DNA of 13,739 bases. Source: Clostridia bacterium (GTDB lineage: Bacteria > Bacillota > Clostridia > Oscillospirales > Acutalibacteraceae). Shown piece after piece: positions 7,394 to 13,332 of this stretch (position 1 is the stretch's first letter; every line of letters starts with the position of its first letter). The notes beneath the pieces were generated by a model. That model was given only the letters and a program-made list of their open reading frames with translations, was not told the origin of the DNA and made no database searches. Position numbers and translations under genes: made by a program. The DNA lies in contig CAAEIM010000183.1 in assembly GCA_900755995.1 (NCBI GenBank), forward strand, positions 1 through 13,739, written 5' to 3'.

Positions 7394-8036
7394 AAACACA
7401 ATCAGATTTTTACAGGACATTATCTTTACCGTCAAATGTCCCTACTGCGAAAAAGTCATAGACAGAAGGGACTATGCCTGCAAGGACTGCAAACAAAAAT
7501 TTCCTAAGGCAGGAATAAAAACCTACGCTATAGGCGGCTTCAAAACTATTTCACCTTTTAAATATGACGGAATATTTGCAAGCGGAGTTAAGAATTTTAA
7601 ATTTCACGAAAATCCCTCATACTCCCGTCAGCTTGCGGTTGTGCTAGCAAATGAAATTTCCGTACAATACGATATAAAAAGCTTTGATTTGATTACAGCT
7701 GTACCTATGCATCCTCATAACAAGCGTGAGCGAGGATATAACCAGGCTGAGCTTCTAGCCAAGGAATGTGCTGAAATTCTCGGTATTCCCTATGCTGTGC
7801 TCCTGGAAAAGCACAAGAAAAACAAGGCACAGCACACTCTCAAGGGAAAAGAGCGTGAGAACAATGTTCAGGGAGTATATAGAGTAATTGACAAGCAGAC
7901 AATAACGGACAAAAATCTTCTGATAATTGATGATATAATTACAACAGGAAATACTCTCGGCGAATGCTGCCGTATTCTCAAAAAATCGGGCTGCAAAAGC
8001 GTATGCTGTGCAACCCTGTGTGCGGCAATAGTCTGA
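7374..8036 (+). CDS. comFC: ComFC-like phosphoribosyltransferase-domain protein
   Basis: This 220-residue protein belongs to the ComF/ComFC (GntX) family, needed for natural DNA uptake in competent bacteria and linked to processing of incoming single-stranded DNA. An N-terminal zinc ribbon is visible: Cys22, Cys25, Cys36 and Cys39 (CPYC...CKDC). A C-terminal type I phosphoribosyltransferase fold ends with the PRPP-binding loop LLIIDDIITTGNT (182-194). The segment PHNKRERGYNQAELLAK (114-130) is also typical. The GTG at 7374 and the ATG at 7377 are both possible starts; AAGGA at 7358-7362 is 11 or 14 bases upstream. The gene begins inside recD2, which indicates coupling. Whether this organism is competent cannot be told from here. 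Confidence 0.92.
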   Translation: MMNSSIKNTIRFLQDIIFTVKCPYCEKVIDRRDYACKDCKQKFPKAGIKTYAIGGFKTISPFKYDGIFASGVKNFKFHENPSYSRQLAVVLANEISVQYDIKSFDLITAVPMHPHNKRERGYNQAELLAKECAEILGIPYAVLLEKHKKNKAQHTLKGKERENNVQGVYRVIDKQTITDKNLLIIDDIITTGNTLGECCRILKKSGCKSVCCATLCAAIV

Positions 8037-8041
8037 TTATC

Positions 8042-8048
8042 GGAAGGA
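8042..8048 (+). promoter_or_regulatory. Ribosome binding site deciding the MreB-like start
   Basis: GGAAGGA at 8042-8048 lies 8 bases before the ATG at 8057. The in-frame ATG at 8048 overlaps the site, and the frame further upstream (from 7964) runs inside comFC, so 8057 is the best start. Confidence 0.75.
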
Positions 8049-8056
8049 TGACTTTA

Positions 8057-9073
8057 ATGGATATAGCTATAGATCTGGGAACAGACAGAACCCGAATTTA
8101 CATAAACGGCAAAGGCAAGGTTATTGACGAGGCGAGCATAGTCGCCAAAAATACCGGAAGCAACAAAATTATCGCCATAGGAAACAGGGCGCACGATATG
8201 CTCGGAAAAACTCCCGTCAGCATTGAAACGGTTTATCCTATTGAAAACGGAGTTATCGCACACTCTGAGCTTGCAGAAAATATGCTTGCCGCATATGTAA
8301 AGGAGGTTTGCCCTGTAAGAGCAACACTGCCCAGAGTTGTGGCTTCTATCCCCTACCGTCTTACCGAAGTAAAAAAGCAGGCGGTTTTGTCAACTGTCAA
8401 CTCTTTTGGTGCAAGAAAGATTTATTTAATTGAAGCCCCAAAGGCGGCAGCACTCGGCTGCGGCGCAGATATATCGGGTGCTCACGGCATAATGATTGCT
8501 CATATCGGTGGTTCGAGCGCTGAAATAGCCGTAATATCCCTCGGCAGAATCACTGTTTCAAAAACTATTAATATGTCGGGCGATTATATGGACAAAGAGA
8601 TTACCTCTTTTGTGAAAAAAAGATATAAGCTTTTGATCGGCAAAAATACCGCAGAAAAATGTAAAATTGAGATAGGCTCATTGTCCGGCGATTCTGCCGA
8701 GAATTATTTTAGGCTGAAAGGCAGAGATGCCGTAAGCGGTTTGCCAAAATATATTGACATTTCTTCAAGAGAAATTTACGAAGCTATTCTCCCCACTGCA
8801 ACTGCCATTGCAGGCGCAATAAATAGTGTTTTAGAACACACGCCTCCCGAGCTTGCAAGAGACATTTATAATGACGGCATAATTCTGACAGGCGGTCTGG
8901 CTCGACTTAACGGACTGGCAAGATTTATCTGTGAAAAATCACGGCTTCGGGTCAAAGTGCACAAGGAATCAGGCGACTGTGTTATAAGCGGCTGTGCAAA
9001 AGCAATCAGGCTTATTCCCCAGGCTGAAAAAGCCGCAAGAAGCGGCATTACCCCCATTCTTGCGGCATATTGA
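8057..9073 (+). CDS. Divergent MreB/Mbl-family actin-like protein
   Basis: A 338-residue bacterial actin homologue. It follows the MreB plan: phosphate-1 IDLGTDRTRIYINGKG (residues 5-20), GDYMDKEI and KLLIGKNTAE (175-182, 191-200), and the adenosine motif GIILTGGLARLNGL (274-287). MreB filaments normally guide lateral wall synthesis. Here several signatures are altered. Phosphate-2, usually DIGGGTTE, reads HIGGSSAE (149-156), so the motif Asp is His149. The EEPMAAAIG-type segment reads EAPKAAALG (126-134). The usual TGGGALL reads TGGLARL (278-284). Nucleotide hydrolysis may therefore be weakened or lost. No mreC/mreD follows; it ends the recD2-comFC operon. It is best seen as a paralogue, not the main mreB. 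Confidence 0.88.
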   Translation: MDIAIDLGTDRTRIYINGKGKVIDEASIVAKNTGSNKIIAIGNRAHDMLGKTPVSIETVYPIENGVIAHSELAENMLAAYVKEVCPVRATLPRVVASIPYRLTEVKKQAVLSTVNSFGARKIYLIEAPKAAALGCGADISGAHGIMIAHIGGSSAEIAVISLGRITVSKTINMSGDYMDKEITSFVKKRYKLLIGKNTAEKCKIEIGSLSGDSAENYFRLKGRDAVSGLPKYIDISSREIYEAILPTATAIAGAINSVLEHTPPELARDIYNDGIILTGGLARLNGLARFICEKSRLRVKVHKESGDCVISGCAKAIRLIPQAEKAARSGITPILAAY

Positions 9074-9112
9074 TTTAATATACAAAATTTTAAGTATTCA
9101 AAAACTTAATTT

Positions 9113-9147
9113 AAAGGCAAAGAGAAACCGTTGCTCTCTTTGCCTTT
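9113..9147. terminator. Bidirectional terminator between convergent operons
   Basis: A perfect 13-bp stem (AAAGGCAAAGAGA at 9113-9125, complement at 9135-9147) encloses a 9-base loop. It sits between the MreB-like stop (9073) and the OadA stop (9180). The T-rich tail is interrupted on both strands (AGTTTATTAG on +), so efficiency is uncertain, but position and stem are convincing. Confidence 0.75.
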
Positions 9148-9179
9148 AGTTTATTAGTTTTTATTCAAATGTTTTTTAA

Positions 9180-10586
9180 TCAAACCGGATGAACCATATT
9201 TTTCTTATCAAGCTTGTCGCCGTTGATGCCTGCCTTTGCATTTCTTCTCTTTTCAAAGAAGTCAAGGGCAACCTTCGGGAACTGAGCATATGAAAGTACG
9301 TCTTCCTCCTGCTCAATCCACTGAGAAATCTCGCTTCTGAGCTTATCAAGCTCAGGCTCAAGCAAGTCAGCAGGACGACAGGTGATAATCTTCTTGTCGC
9401 CGCAAATCTTTTTCTGGAACTTAGGATCAATCGGCATTGGAGTTGTGCCGTATTCGCCTGCAACAAGTCCCTTAAACTCATTGGTACACATCTTATAGCG
9501 CTCTCCTGTAATTACATTGAATACAGCCTGAGTACCTACAATCTGTGAGGTAGGAGTAACAAGCGGAGGATAACCTGCGTCCTTACGAACTCTCGGAACT
9601 TCCTCAAGAACCTCGGTGAGCTTGTCCTCTTTACCGGCCTGCTTAAGCTGAGAAAGCAGGTTAGAAAGCATACCGCCCGGAACCTGATAAATAAGAGCCT
9701 TTGCATCTGTAGCAAGCATCTTCTGGTCAAGAAGTCCGCTCTTGATGTACTTCTCACGAAGAGTCATAAAGTACGCACGAATTTCAGCAAGCTCTTTAAT
9801 GTCAAGACCTGTATCATACTGTGTGCCTGCAAGCGCAGCCACCATTGACTCTGTAGGAGCGTGTGATGTACCGAGTGCAAGCGGGCTTATAGCAGTATCT
9901 ATACCGTCTGCGCCGGCTTCAACGCCTTTTAAAAGACACATTGATGCAAGACCTGAGGTGTAATGTGTGTGAAGCTGAATAGGAAGGTCAACGGCAGACT
10001 TAATAGCCCTGACAAGATTCTCTGTAGCCGTTGGTGTAAGCAGAGCAGCCATATCCTTAATGCAGATTGAATCTGCGCCTGCATCGGCAATTCTCTTTGC
10101 ATATTCTACATAATATTCATCTGTAAAAACAGGACCGGTAGTGTAGCTGATTGCAACCTGAGCCTCAGCCTTGCCGTTTTCCCTTTTTGCAGCGTTGATA
10201 GCTGTTTTGAGATTCTTAATATCGTTAAGAGCGTCAAAAATTCTGATAATATCAATACCGTTTGCAACCGAACGCTGAACAAGGTACTCTACGCAGTCAT
10301 CGGCATAGTGACGATAACCGAGCATATTCTGACCTCTGAAAAGCATCTGGAGCTTTGTATTCGGGCAGTGCTCACGGATTGTGCGCAGTCTTTCCCATGG
10401 ATCTTCATTCAAAAAACGAAGACAGGAGTCATATGTTGCTCCGCCCCAGCACTCGAGTGAATAATAACCGATTTTGTCAAGCTTATCAAGAATAGGGAGC
10501 ATATCCTCTGTAGTCATTCTTGTAGCGATAAGCGACTGATGTGCGTCACGCAGAGCAGTTTCGGTAACTCTAATTTTCTTTGCCAT
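9180..10586 (-). CDS. oadA: OadA/PycB-type carboxyltransferase (oxaloacetate decarboxylase alpha or transcarboxylase 5S-like)
   Basis: This 468-residue cytosolic enzyme moves a carboxyl group between carboxybiotin and pyruvate/oxaloacetate. The DRE-TIM metallolyase barrel is intact: LRDAHQS (12-18, metal-binding Asp14), WGGATYD (47-53), IKDMA (176-180, Lys177 expected to be carbamylated) and LHTHYTSG (205-212, metal-binding His206/His208). A conserved carboxylase region follows (QVPGGMLSNL 301-310, GTQAVFNV 351-358). Unlike many OadA/PycB proteins it stops without a C-terminal biotin domain; the carrier is the gene just upstream. ATGs at 10604 and 10595 are in frame, but AAAGGG lies 9 bases before 10586, so I use that start. 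It could serve a decarboxylase, a pyruvate carboxylase split in parts, or a transcarboxylase. Confidence 0.9.
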   Translation of the reverse strand: MAKKIRVTETALRDAHQSLIATRMTTEDMLPILDKLDKIGYYSLECWGGATYDSCLRFLNEDPWERLRTIREHCPNTKLQMLFRGQNMLGYRHYADDCVEYLVQRSVANGIDIIRIFDALNDIKNLKTAINAAKRENGKAEAQVAISYTTGPVFTDEYYVEYAKRIADAGADSICIKDMAALLTPTATENLVRAIKSAVDLPIQLHTHYTSGLASMCLLKGVEAGADGIDTAISPLALGTSHAPTESMVAALAGTQYDTGLDIKELAEIRAYFMTLREKYIKSGLLDQKMLATDAKALIYQVPGGMLSNLLSQLKQAGKEDKLTEVLEEVPRVRKDAGYPPLVTPTSQIVGTQAVFNVITGERYKMCTNEFKGLVAGEYGTTPMPIDPKFQKKICGDKKIITCRPADLLEPELDKLRSEISQWIEQEEDVLSYAQFPKVALDFFEKRRNAKAGINGDKLDKKNMVHPV

Positions 10587-10595
10587 TTCGGACAT

Positions 10596-10601
10596 CCCTT
10601 T
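10596..10601 (-). promoter_or_regulatory. Ribosome binding site deciding the OadA start
   Basis: AAAGGG (complement of 10596-10601) lies 9 bases before the ATG at 10586. No purine-rich site precedes the in-frame ATG at 10604. Confidence 0.7.
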
Positions 10602-10610
10602 CATCAGTTA

Positions 10611-10979
10611 TTAGTTAAGAGTAACAAGAGTTTTGCCTGAATCTACAGACTCGCCCTTAGCAACATCAACAGTAGCAATAACGCCGTCCTGAGGTGCTTT
10701 AACAGGAGTTTCCATCTTCATAGCTTCAATAAACACGAGGTCATCGCCTGCCTTAACTGACTGACCTGCTGAAACAACAACATTAACTACTGTACCGGGC
10801 ATTGGAGCTGCTACTACAACTGAGCCTGCTGCGCCTGCGGGAGCTGCCGGCTTTGCTGCCGGTGCAGGAGCGGGGGCTGCTGCAGGAGCAGGAGCTGCTG
10901 TAGCTGCTGAGGAACCGCCAAGCTCTTCAACCTGAACGTCATATGCTGTACCGTTAACTGTAATTCTTAAATTTTTCAT
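10611..10979 (-). CDS. Biotin carboxyl carrier protein (1.3S-like)
   Basis: A 122-residue carrier that holds biotin and shuttles the carboxyl group between two active sites. The N-terminus has the strand RITVNGTAYDVQVEE (5-19), typical of decarboxylase/transcarboxylase biotin subunits. It is followed by an Ala/Pro-rich flexible linker (about 25-52) and a biotinyl domain (about 53-122). The biotin attachment motif is EAMKMET (85-91, Lys88), with the upstream PMPG turn (59-62). The length is close to the 1.3S subunit of propionibacterial transcarboxylase. AAAGGGG (complement of 10989-10995) lies 9 bases before the ATG. It sits between the two carboxyltransferase genes, so it most likely serves both. 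A biotin protein ligase must come from elsewhere. Confidence 0.93.
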   Translation of the reverse strand: MKNLRITVNGTAYDVQVEELGGSSAATAAPAPAAAPAPAPAAKPAAPAGAAGSVVVAAPMPGTVVNVVVSAGQSVKAGDDLVFIEAMKMETPVKAPQDGVIATVDVAKGESVDSGKTLVTLN

Positions 10980-11014
10980 TTTAAATAACCCCTTTATTTA
11001 AACAAACTTATTTA

Positions 11015-12328
11015 TTAGATTGTTGAATGTTTCTTAGCGATTGTAGAAACTCTCTTGCCTGAAAGCATATCGAGTGCAGAAATAAGAGTTTTTCTTAAGT
11101 CCTGCTCCTCTACAATACCGTCAACATAGCCGTTCTGAGCTGCATTGAATGCAGAGAGATTTTCTGCTGCAAACTTTTCTGCAACAGCCTTCTGCTCAGC
11201 AACAGGAACATTCATATCATCAGCAGCAAGAATAAATGCTGCCGCCTCAACATTAACAGGAGAAATAACTGCATTTGGAAGTGCATAGACCATATCTGCA
11301 TTTGCACCTGTACCTGCAAGTGCAATATAACCTGAACCCACAGCCTGACCGCAGACAACAGATATTTTAACTGTTGTAGCCTCAGCATATGCAGAAGCAG
11401 CCTTTGCAGCTGATTTTATTGATTCAAAGCCCTTGCAGTCAACAAAGGTTATTATCGGAATCGAGAAAGCATCGCAAAAACGAACAAATTTTGCAATCTT
11501 TGTTGTAGCAGAGCAAGAGAGCAAGCCGCCCTTTGTTCTGACAATACCTACAACAGAGCCGCCGAGACGTGCAAGTCTTACCTTTGCGTCAGCGCCGTAA
11601 TTTTCAAAAAGCTTGTACACACTGCCGCCGTCAACAGTTGCACCAACGATACAGCCGCAGTCGCAGCCGGCAGGCTCTTCCTCAAATGACTCTGGAGCAG
11701 TGTTGAGGTTATTGGACGGAAGATAAAGAACAAGCTCCTTTGCCTTAGCCAAAGCCTCTGTGCTGTCCTTTGCAACAACAGAAACAACGCCGTGCTCTGC
11801 ATTATATTCAGCATCTGAATTTTCTCCTGTAACATCAAGAGAAAGCTGTGCTTTTTCACTCATTATAACAAAATCTGCACTTGCCGCATTGAGAGCGTTT
11901 GTGCCAAGACAGGTACCGAGAACTACGGAAATCTGCGGAACTGCGCCTGAAACCGCAGCAGCGCTGTTAAGAACCTGACCGCAGCCTGCAAGAAGCTCTG
12001 CGCCCTGCATAAGTCTGCCGCCAACGCTGTCATAAAAGCCAACAACGGGAGCGCCTGTTTTAAGTGCAAGATCATAAATCTTTTTAAGCTTTGCAGCCTG
12101 TGCCTTACTCATAGCACCGCCGCAAATATCACTGTTCTGTGCAAAAGCGTAAACAGGCATACCTTCAACTGTGCCAAAACCTGCTACGACCTCTGCAAAA
12201 CCGTCACCGGATTTTGCGAAAGCATCAATTTCAGTAAAGCTGTCAGCATCAAAAAACTCTGTTATTGTTTTATAAGCAGAGGTAGATGCAATTTCAGCCT
12301 TTGCCTGATTGATTTTTTCAATACTCAT
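11015..12328 (-). CDS. Divergent acyl-CoA carboxyltransferase (MmdA/PccB/12S family)
   Basis: The protein has 437 residues and two crotonase-like halves. Family segments remain in the first half (GFYDSVGGRLMQGAELL 97-113, SGAVPQISVVLG 127-138) and the second (FVRFCDAFSIPIITFVD 281-297, SAYAEATTVKISVV 312-325, AAAFILA 362-368). It is shorter than the usual 500-520 residues, and hallmark motifs are changed. The N-terminal GKLTARERI-type segment is absent. GPCAGG reads GTCLGT (138-143), the PGFLPG...QE stretch is reduced to KGFESIKSA (299-307), and GGAY reads GSGY (330-333). A CDCGC cluster (222-226) is unusual. Substrate could be methylmalonyl-, malonyl- or another acyl-CoA, or activity could be altered. 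GGAGG at 12338-12342 favours the ATG at 12328 over in-frame starts at 12349 and 12337. Confidence 0.85.
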   Translation of the reverse strand: MSIEKINQAKAEIASTSAYKTITEFFDADSFTEIDAFAKSGDGFAEVVAGFGTVEGMPVYAFAQNSDICGGAMSKAQAAKLKKIYDLALKTGAPVVGFYDSVGGRLMQGAELLAGCGQVLNSAAAVSGAVPQISVVLGTCLGTNALNAASADFVIMSEKAQLSLDVTGENSDAEYNAEHGVVSVVAKDSTEALAKAKELVLYLPSNNLNTAPESFEEEPAGCDCGCIVGATVDGGSVYKLFENYGADAKVRLARLGGSVVGIVRTKGGLLSCSATTKIAKFVRFCDAFSIPIITFVDCKGFESIKSAAKAASAYAEATTVKISVVCGQAVGSGYIALAGTGANADMVYALPNAVISPVNVEAAAFILAADDMNVPVAEQKAVAEKFAAENLSAFNAAQNGYVDGIVEEQDLRKTLISALDMLSGKRVSTIAKKHSTI

Positions 12329-12337
12329 CTTAAACAT

Positions 12338-12342
12338 CCTCC
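12338..12342 (-). promoter_or_regulatory. Ribosome binding site deciding the carboxyltransferase start
   Basis: GGAGG (complement of 12338-12342) lies 9 bases before the ATG at 12328. The ATG at 12337 directly abuts the site, and the one at 12349 lies upstream of it, inside an inverted repeat; neither fits. Confidence 0.75.
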
Positions 12343-12356
12343 AATACAATGTATTG
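12342..12356 (-). promoter_or_regulatory. Inverted repeat touching the carboxyltransferase Shine-Dalgarno site
   Basis: CAATACA (12342-12348) and TGTATTG (12350-12356) form a perfect 7+1+7 inverted repeat. One end includes the first G of GGAGG on the minus strand. As DNA it looks like an operator; as RNA it would fold into a short hairpin next to the ribosome site. No regulator is identified. Confidence 0.45.
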
Positions 12357-12358
12357 AA

Positions 12359-12388
12359 TATGCCGACAAAAGCGTATATTTCGGCATA
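12359..12388 (-). promoter_or_regulatory. Leader hairpin of the biotin module operon
   Basis: TATGCCGA (12359-12366) pairs with TCGGCATA (12381-12388) around a 14-base loop. It lies in the 5' leader, about 14 bases after the predicted transcription start, and is followed closely by a second inverted repeat. There is no T tract after it, so it is not a classical terminator. Confidence 0.45.
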
Positions 12389-12408
12389 CTAATTTACCAC
12401 ATATAAAC

Positions 12409-12437
12409 ATTATATCCTAATATCCACAAAACTACAA
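12409..12437 (-). promoter_or_regulatory. Promoter of the biotin carboxyl-transfer operon
   Basis: On the minus strand TTGTAG (complement of 12432-12437), a 17-base spacer and a perfect TATAAT (complement of 12409-12414) are present. The predicted start near 12402 gives a leader of about 74 bases to the ATG at 12328. It separates this operon from rluB. The rest of the gap to 12579 is AT-rich, with no clear terminator seen. Confidence 0.7.
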
Positions 12438-12579
12438 GAAAAAAGCTAAGTTAATTTTTAATTTTTAGTATATTAAACAATGCTTTTTGTATCAATTAAA
12501 ATTTACTGTGCATTTTGCGAGATATATAATAAAAATCACACTTATAATTATTGATAAATTCAGCTTTTTTTTAAATAAC

Positions 12580-13332
12580 TTAAATAAGCTGTTTGCCGTT
12601 CACAAAGGGGTTTGAAAGCAGCTTTTTTACCTCTGCTTCCGTGAGGTCACGCCAGTCGCCCTGCTTGAGCATACCCATTTTTACTCCGCCGATTTGTATT
12701 CTTTTAAGTCTTGCAACCTCAAGTCCTACAGCCTCGCACATACGGCGTATTTCTCGGTTTTTGCCCTCGTGCAGAATCATTTCCATTACAACTCTGCCCG
12801 GCTCCTGATGAAGAACGTGAACCATTGCAGGGGCGGTTTTTACCCCGTCAAGCTCAATGCCTGTTTCAAGCTTGACAAGCTGTTCCTCATTAATTGACGG
12901 ACGAACCGTAACTCTGTATATTTTATAGACGCTGTTTTTCGGATGCATAATTTTGTTTGCAAGCTCTCCGTCATTTGTCAGAATAAGCATACCCTCTGAG
13001 TCCTTGTCGAGTCTGCCGATAGGATACACCCTTGTGCCCACATTTTCAACAAGCTGTGCAACGCATTTTCTGCCACGCTCATCGTTCATGGTGGTAATAA
13101 AGCCCCTCGGCTTATTGAGCATAATGTAGCGATATGACGGCTTTGATGCAGTCAAAACCCTCTTTCCGTTTACAAAGACCTTGTCTGTAGGTCTTACCTT
13201 ATCTCCGAGCTGAGCAGTTTTTCCGTTCACCTTAACGTGACCGTCTATAATCAGCTGCTCAGCCTTTCTTCTTGAAGCTATTCCGCACTGTGATAATAAT
13301 TTTTGAAGTCTTATTGGTTCATTCTTTGCCAT
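12580..13332 (-). CDS. rluB: RluB-family rRNA pseudouridine synthase
   Basis: This 250-residue enzyme converts a uridine in rRNA (23S, by analogy with RluB) to pseudouridine. It has an N-terminal S4 RNA-binding domain (about 7-60; LQKLLSQCGIASRRKAEQLI at 9-28) and then the RsuA/RluB/E/F catalytic domain. The key loop is GRLDKDSEGMLILTNDG (106-122), with catalytic Asp109. The family motif HEGKNREIRRM (188-198) and RLKRIQIG (208-215) are also present. Length is normal. The start overlaps the upstream carboxypeptidase gene by 14 bases, and AAAGGA lies 11 bases before the ATG, inside that gene. Carboxypeptidase-RluB proximity is common in Bacillota. The exact target uridine cannot be told from sequence alone. 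Confidence 0.93.
   Translation of the reverse strand: MAKNEPIRLQKLLSQCGIASRRKAEQLIIDGHVKVNGKTAQLGDKVRPTDKVFVNGKRVLTASKPSYRYIMLNKPRGFITTMNDERGRKCVAQLVENVGTRVYPIGRLDKDSEGMLILTNDGELANKIMHPKNSVYKIYRVTVRPSINEEQLVKLETGIELDGVKTAPAMVHVLHQEPGRVVMEMILHEGKNREIRRMCEAVGLEVARLKRIQIGGVKMGMLKQGDWRDLTEAEVKKLLSNPFVNGKQLI

Noticed and set aside
7964..8056. Upstream extension of the MreB-like frame inside comFC
   Set aside because: The extra 31 residues do not resemble the MreB N-terminus, which normally begins directly with the IDLGT motif. A good Shine-Dalgarno site supports 8057.
9176..9481. Minus-strand open frame of 101 codons within the OadA gene
   Set aside because: It is an alternative frame on the same strand as OadA. 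Its Arg/Ser/Leu-rich composition is typical of an out-of-frame translation of a real gene.
10587..10604. Earlier in-frame starts for OadA (10604 and 10595)
   Set aside because: No ribosome site precedes 10604, and the AAAGGG site itself overlaps this stretch. Start 10586 has ideal spacing.
12329..12349. Earlier in-frame starts for the carboxyltransferase
   Set aside because: The ATG at 12349 lies upstream of GGAGG, within an inverted repeat, and the one at 12337 touches GGAGG. Both fit translation poorly.
12561..12591. CAGCTT/AAGCTG inverted repeat at the end of rluB as a terminator
   Set aside because: The stem is only 6 bp, overlaps the last codons, and is not followed by a T tract on the minus strand.
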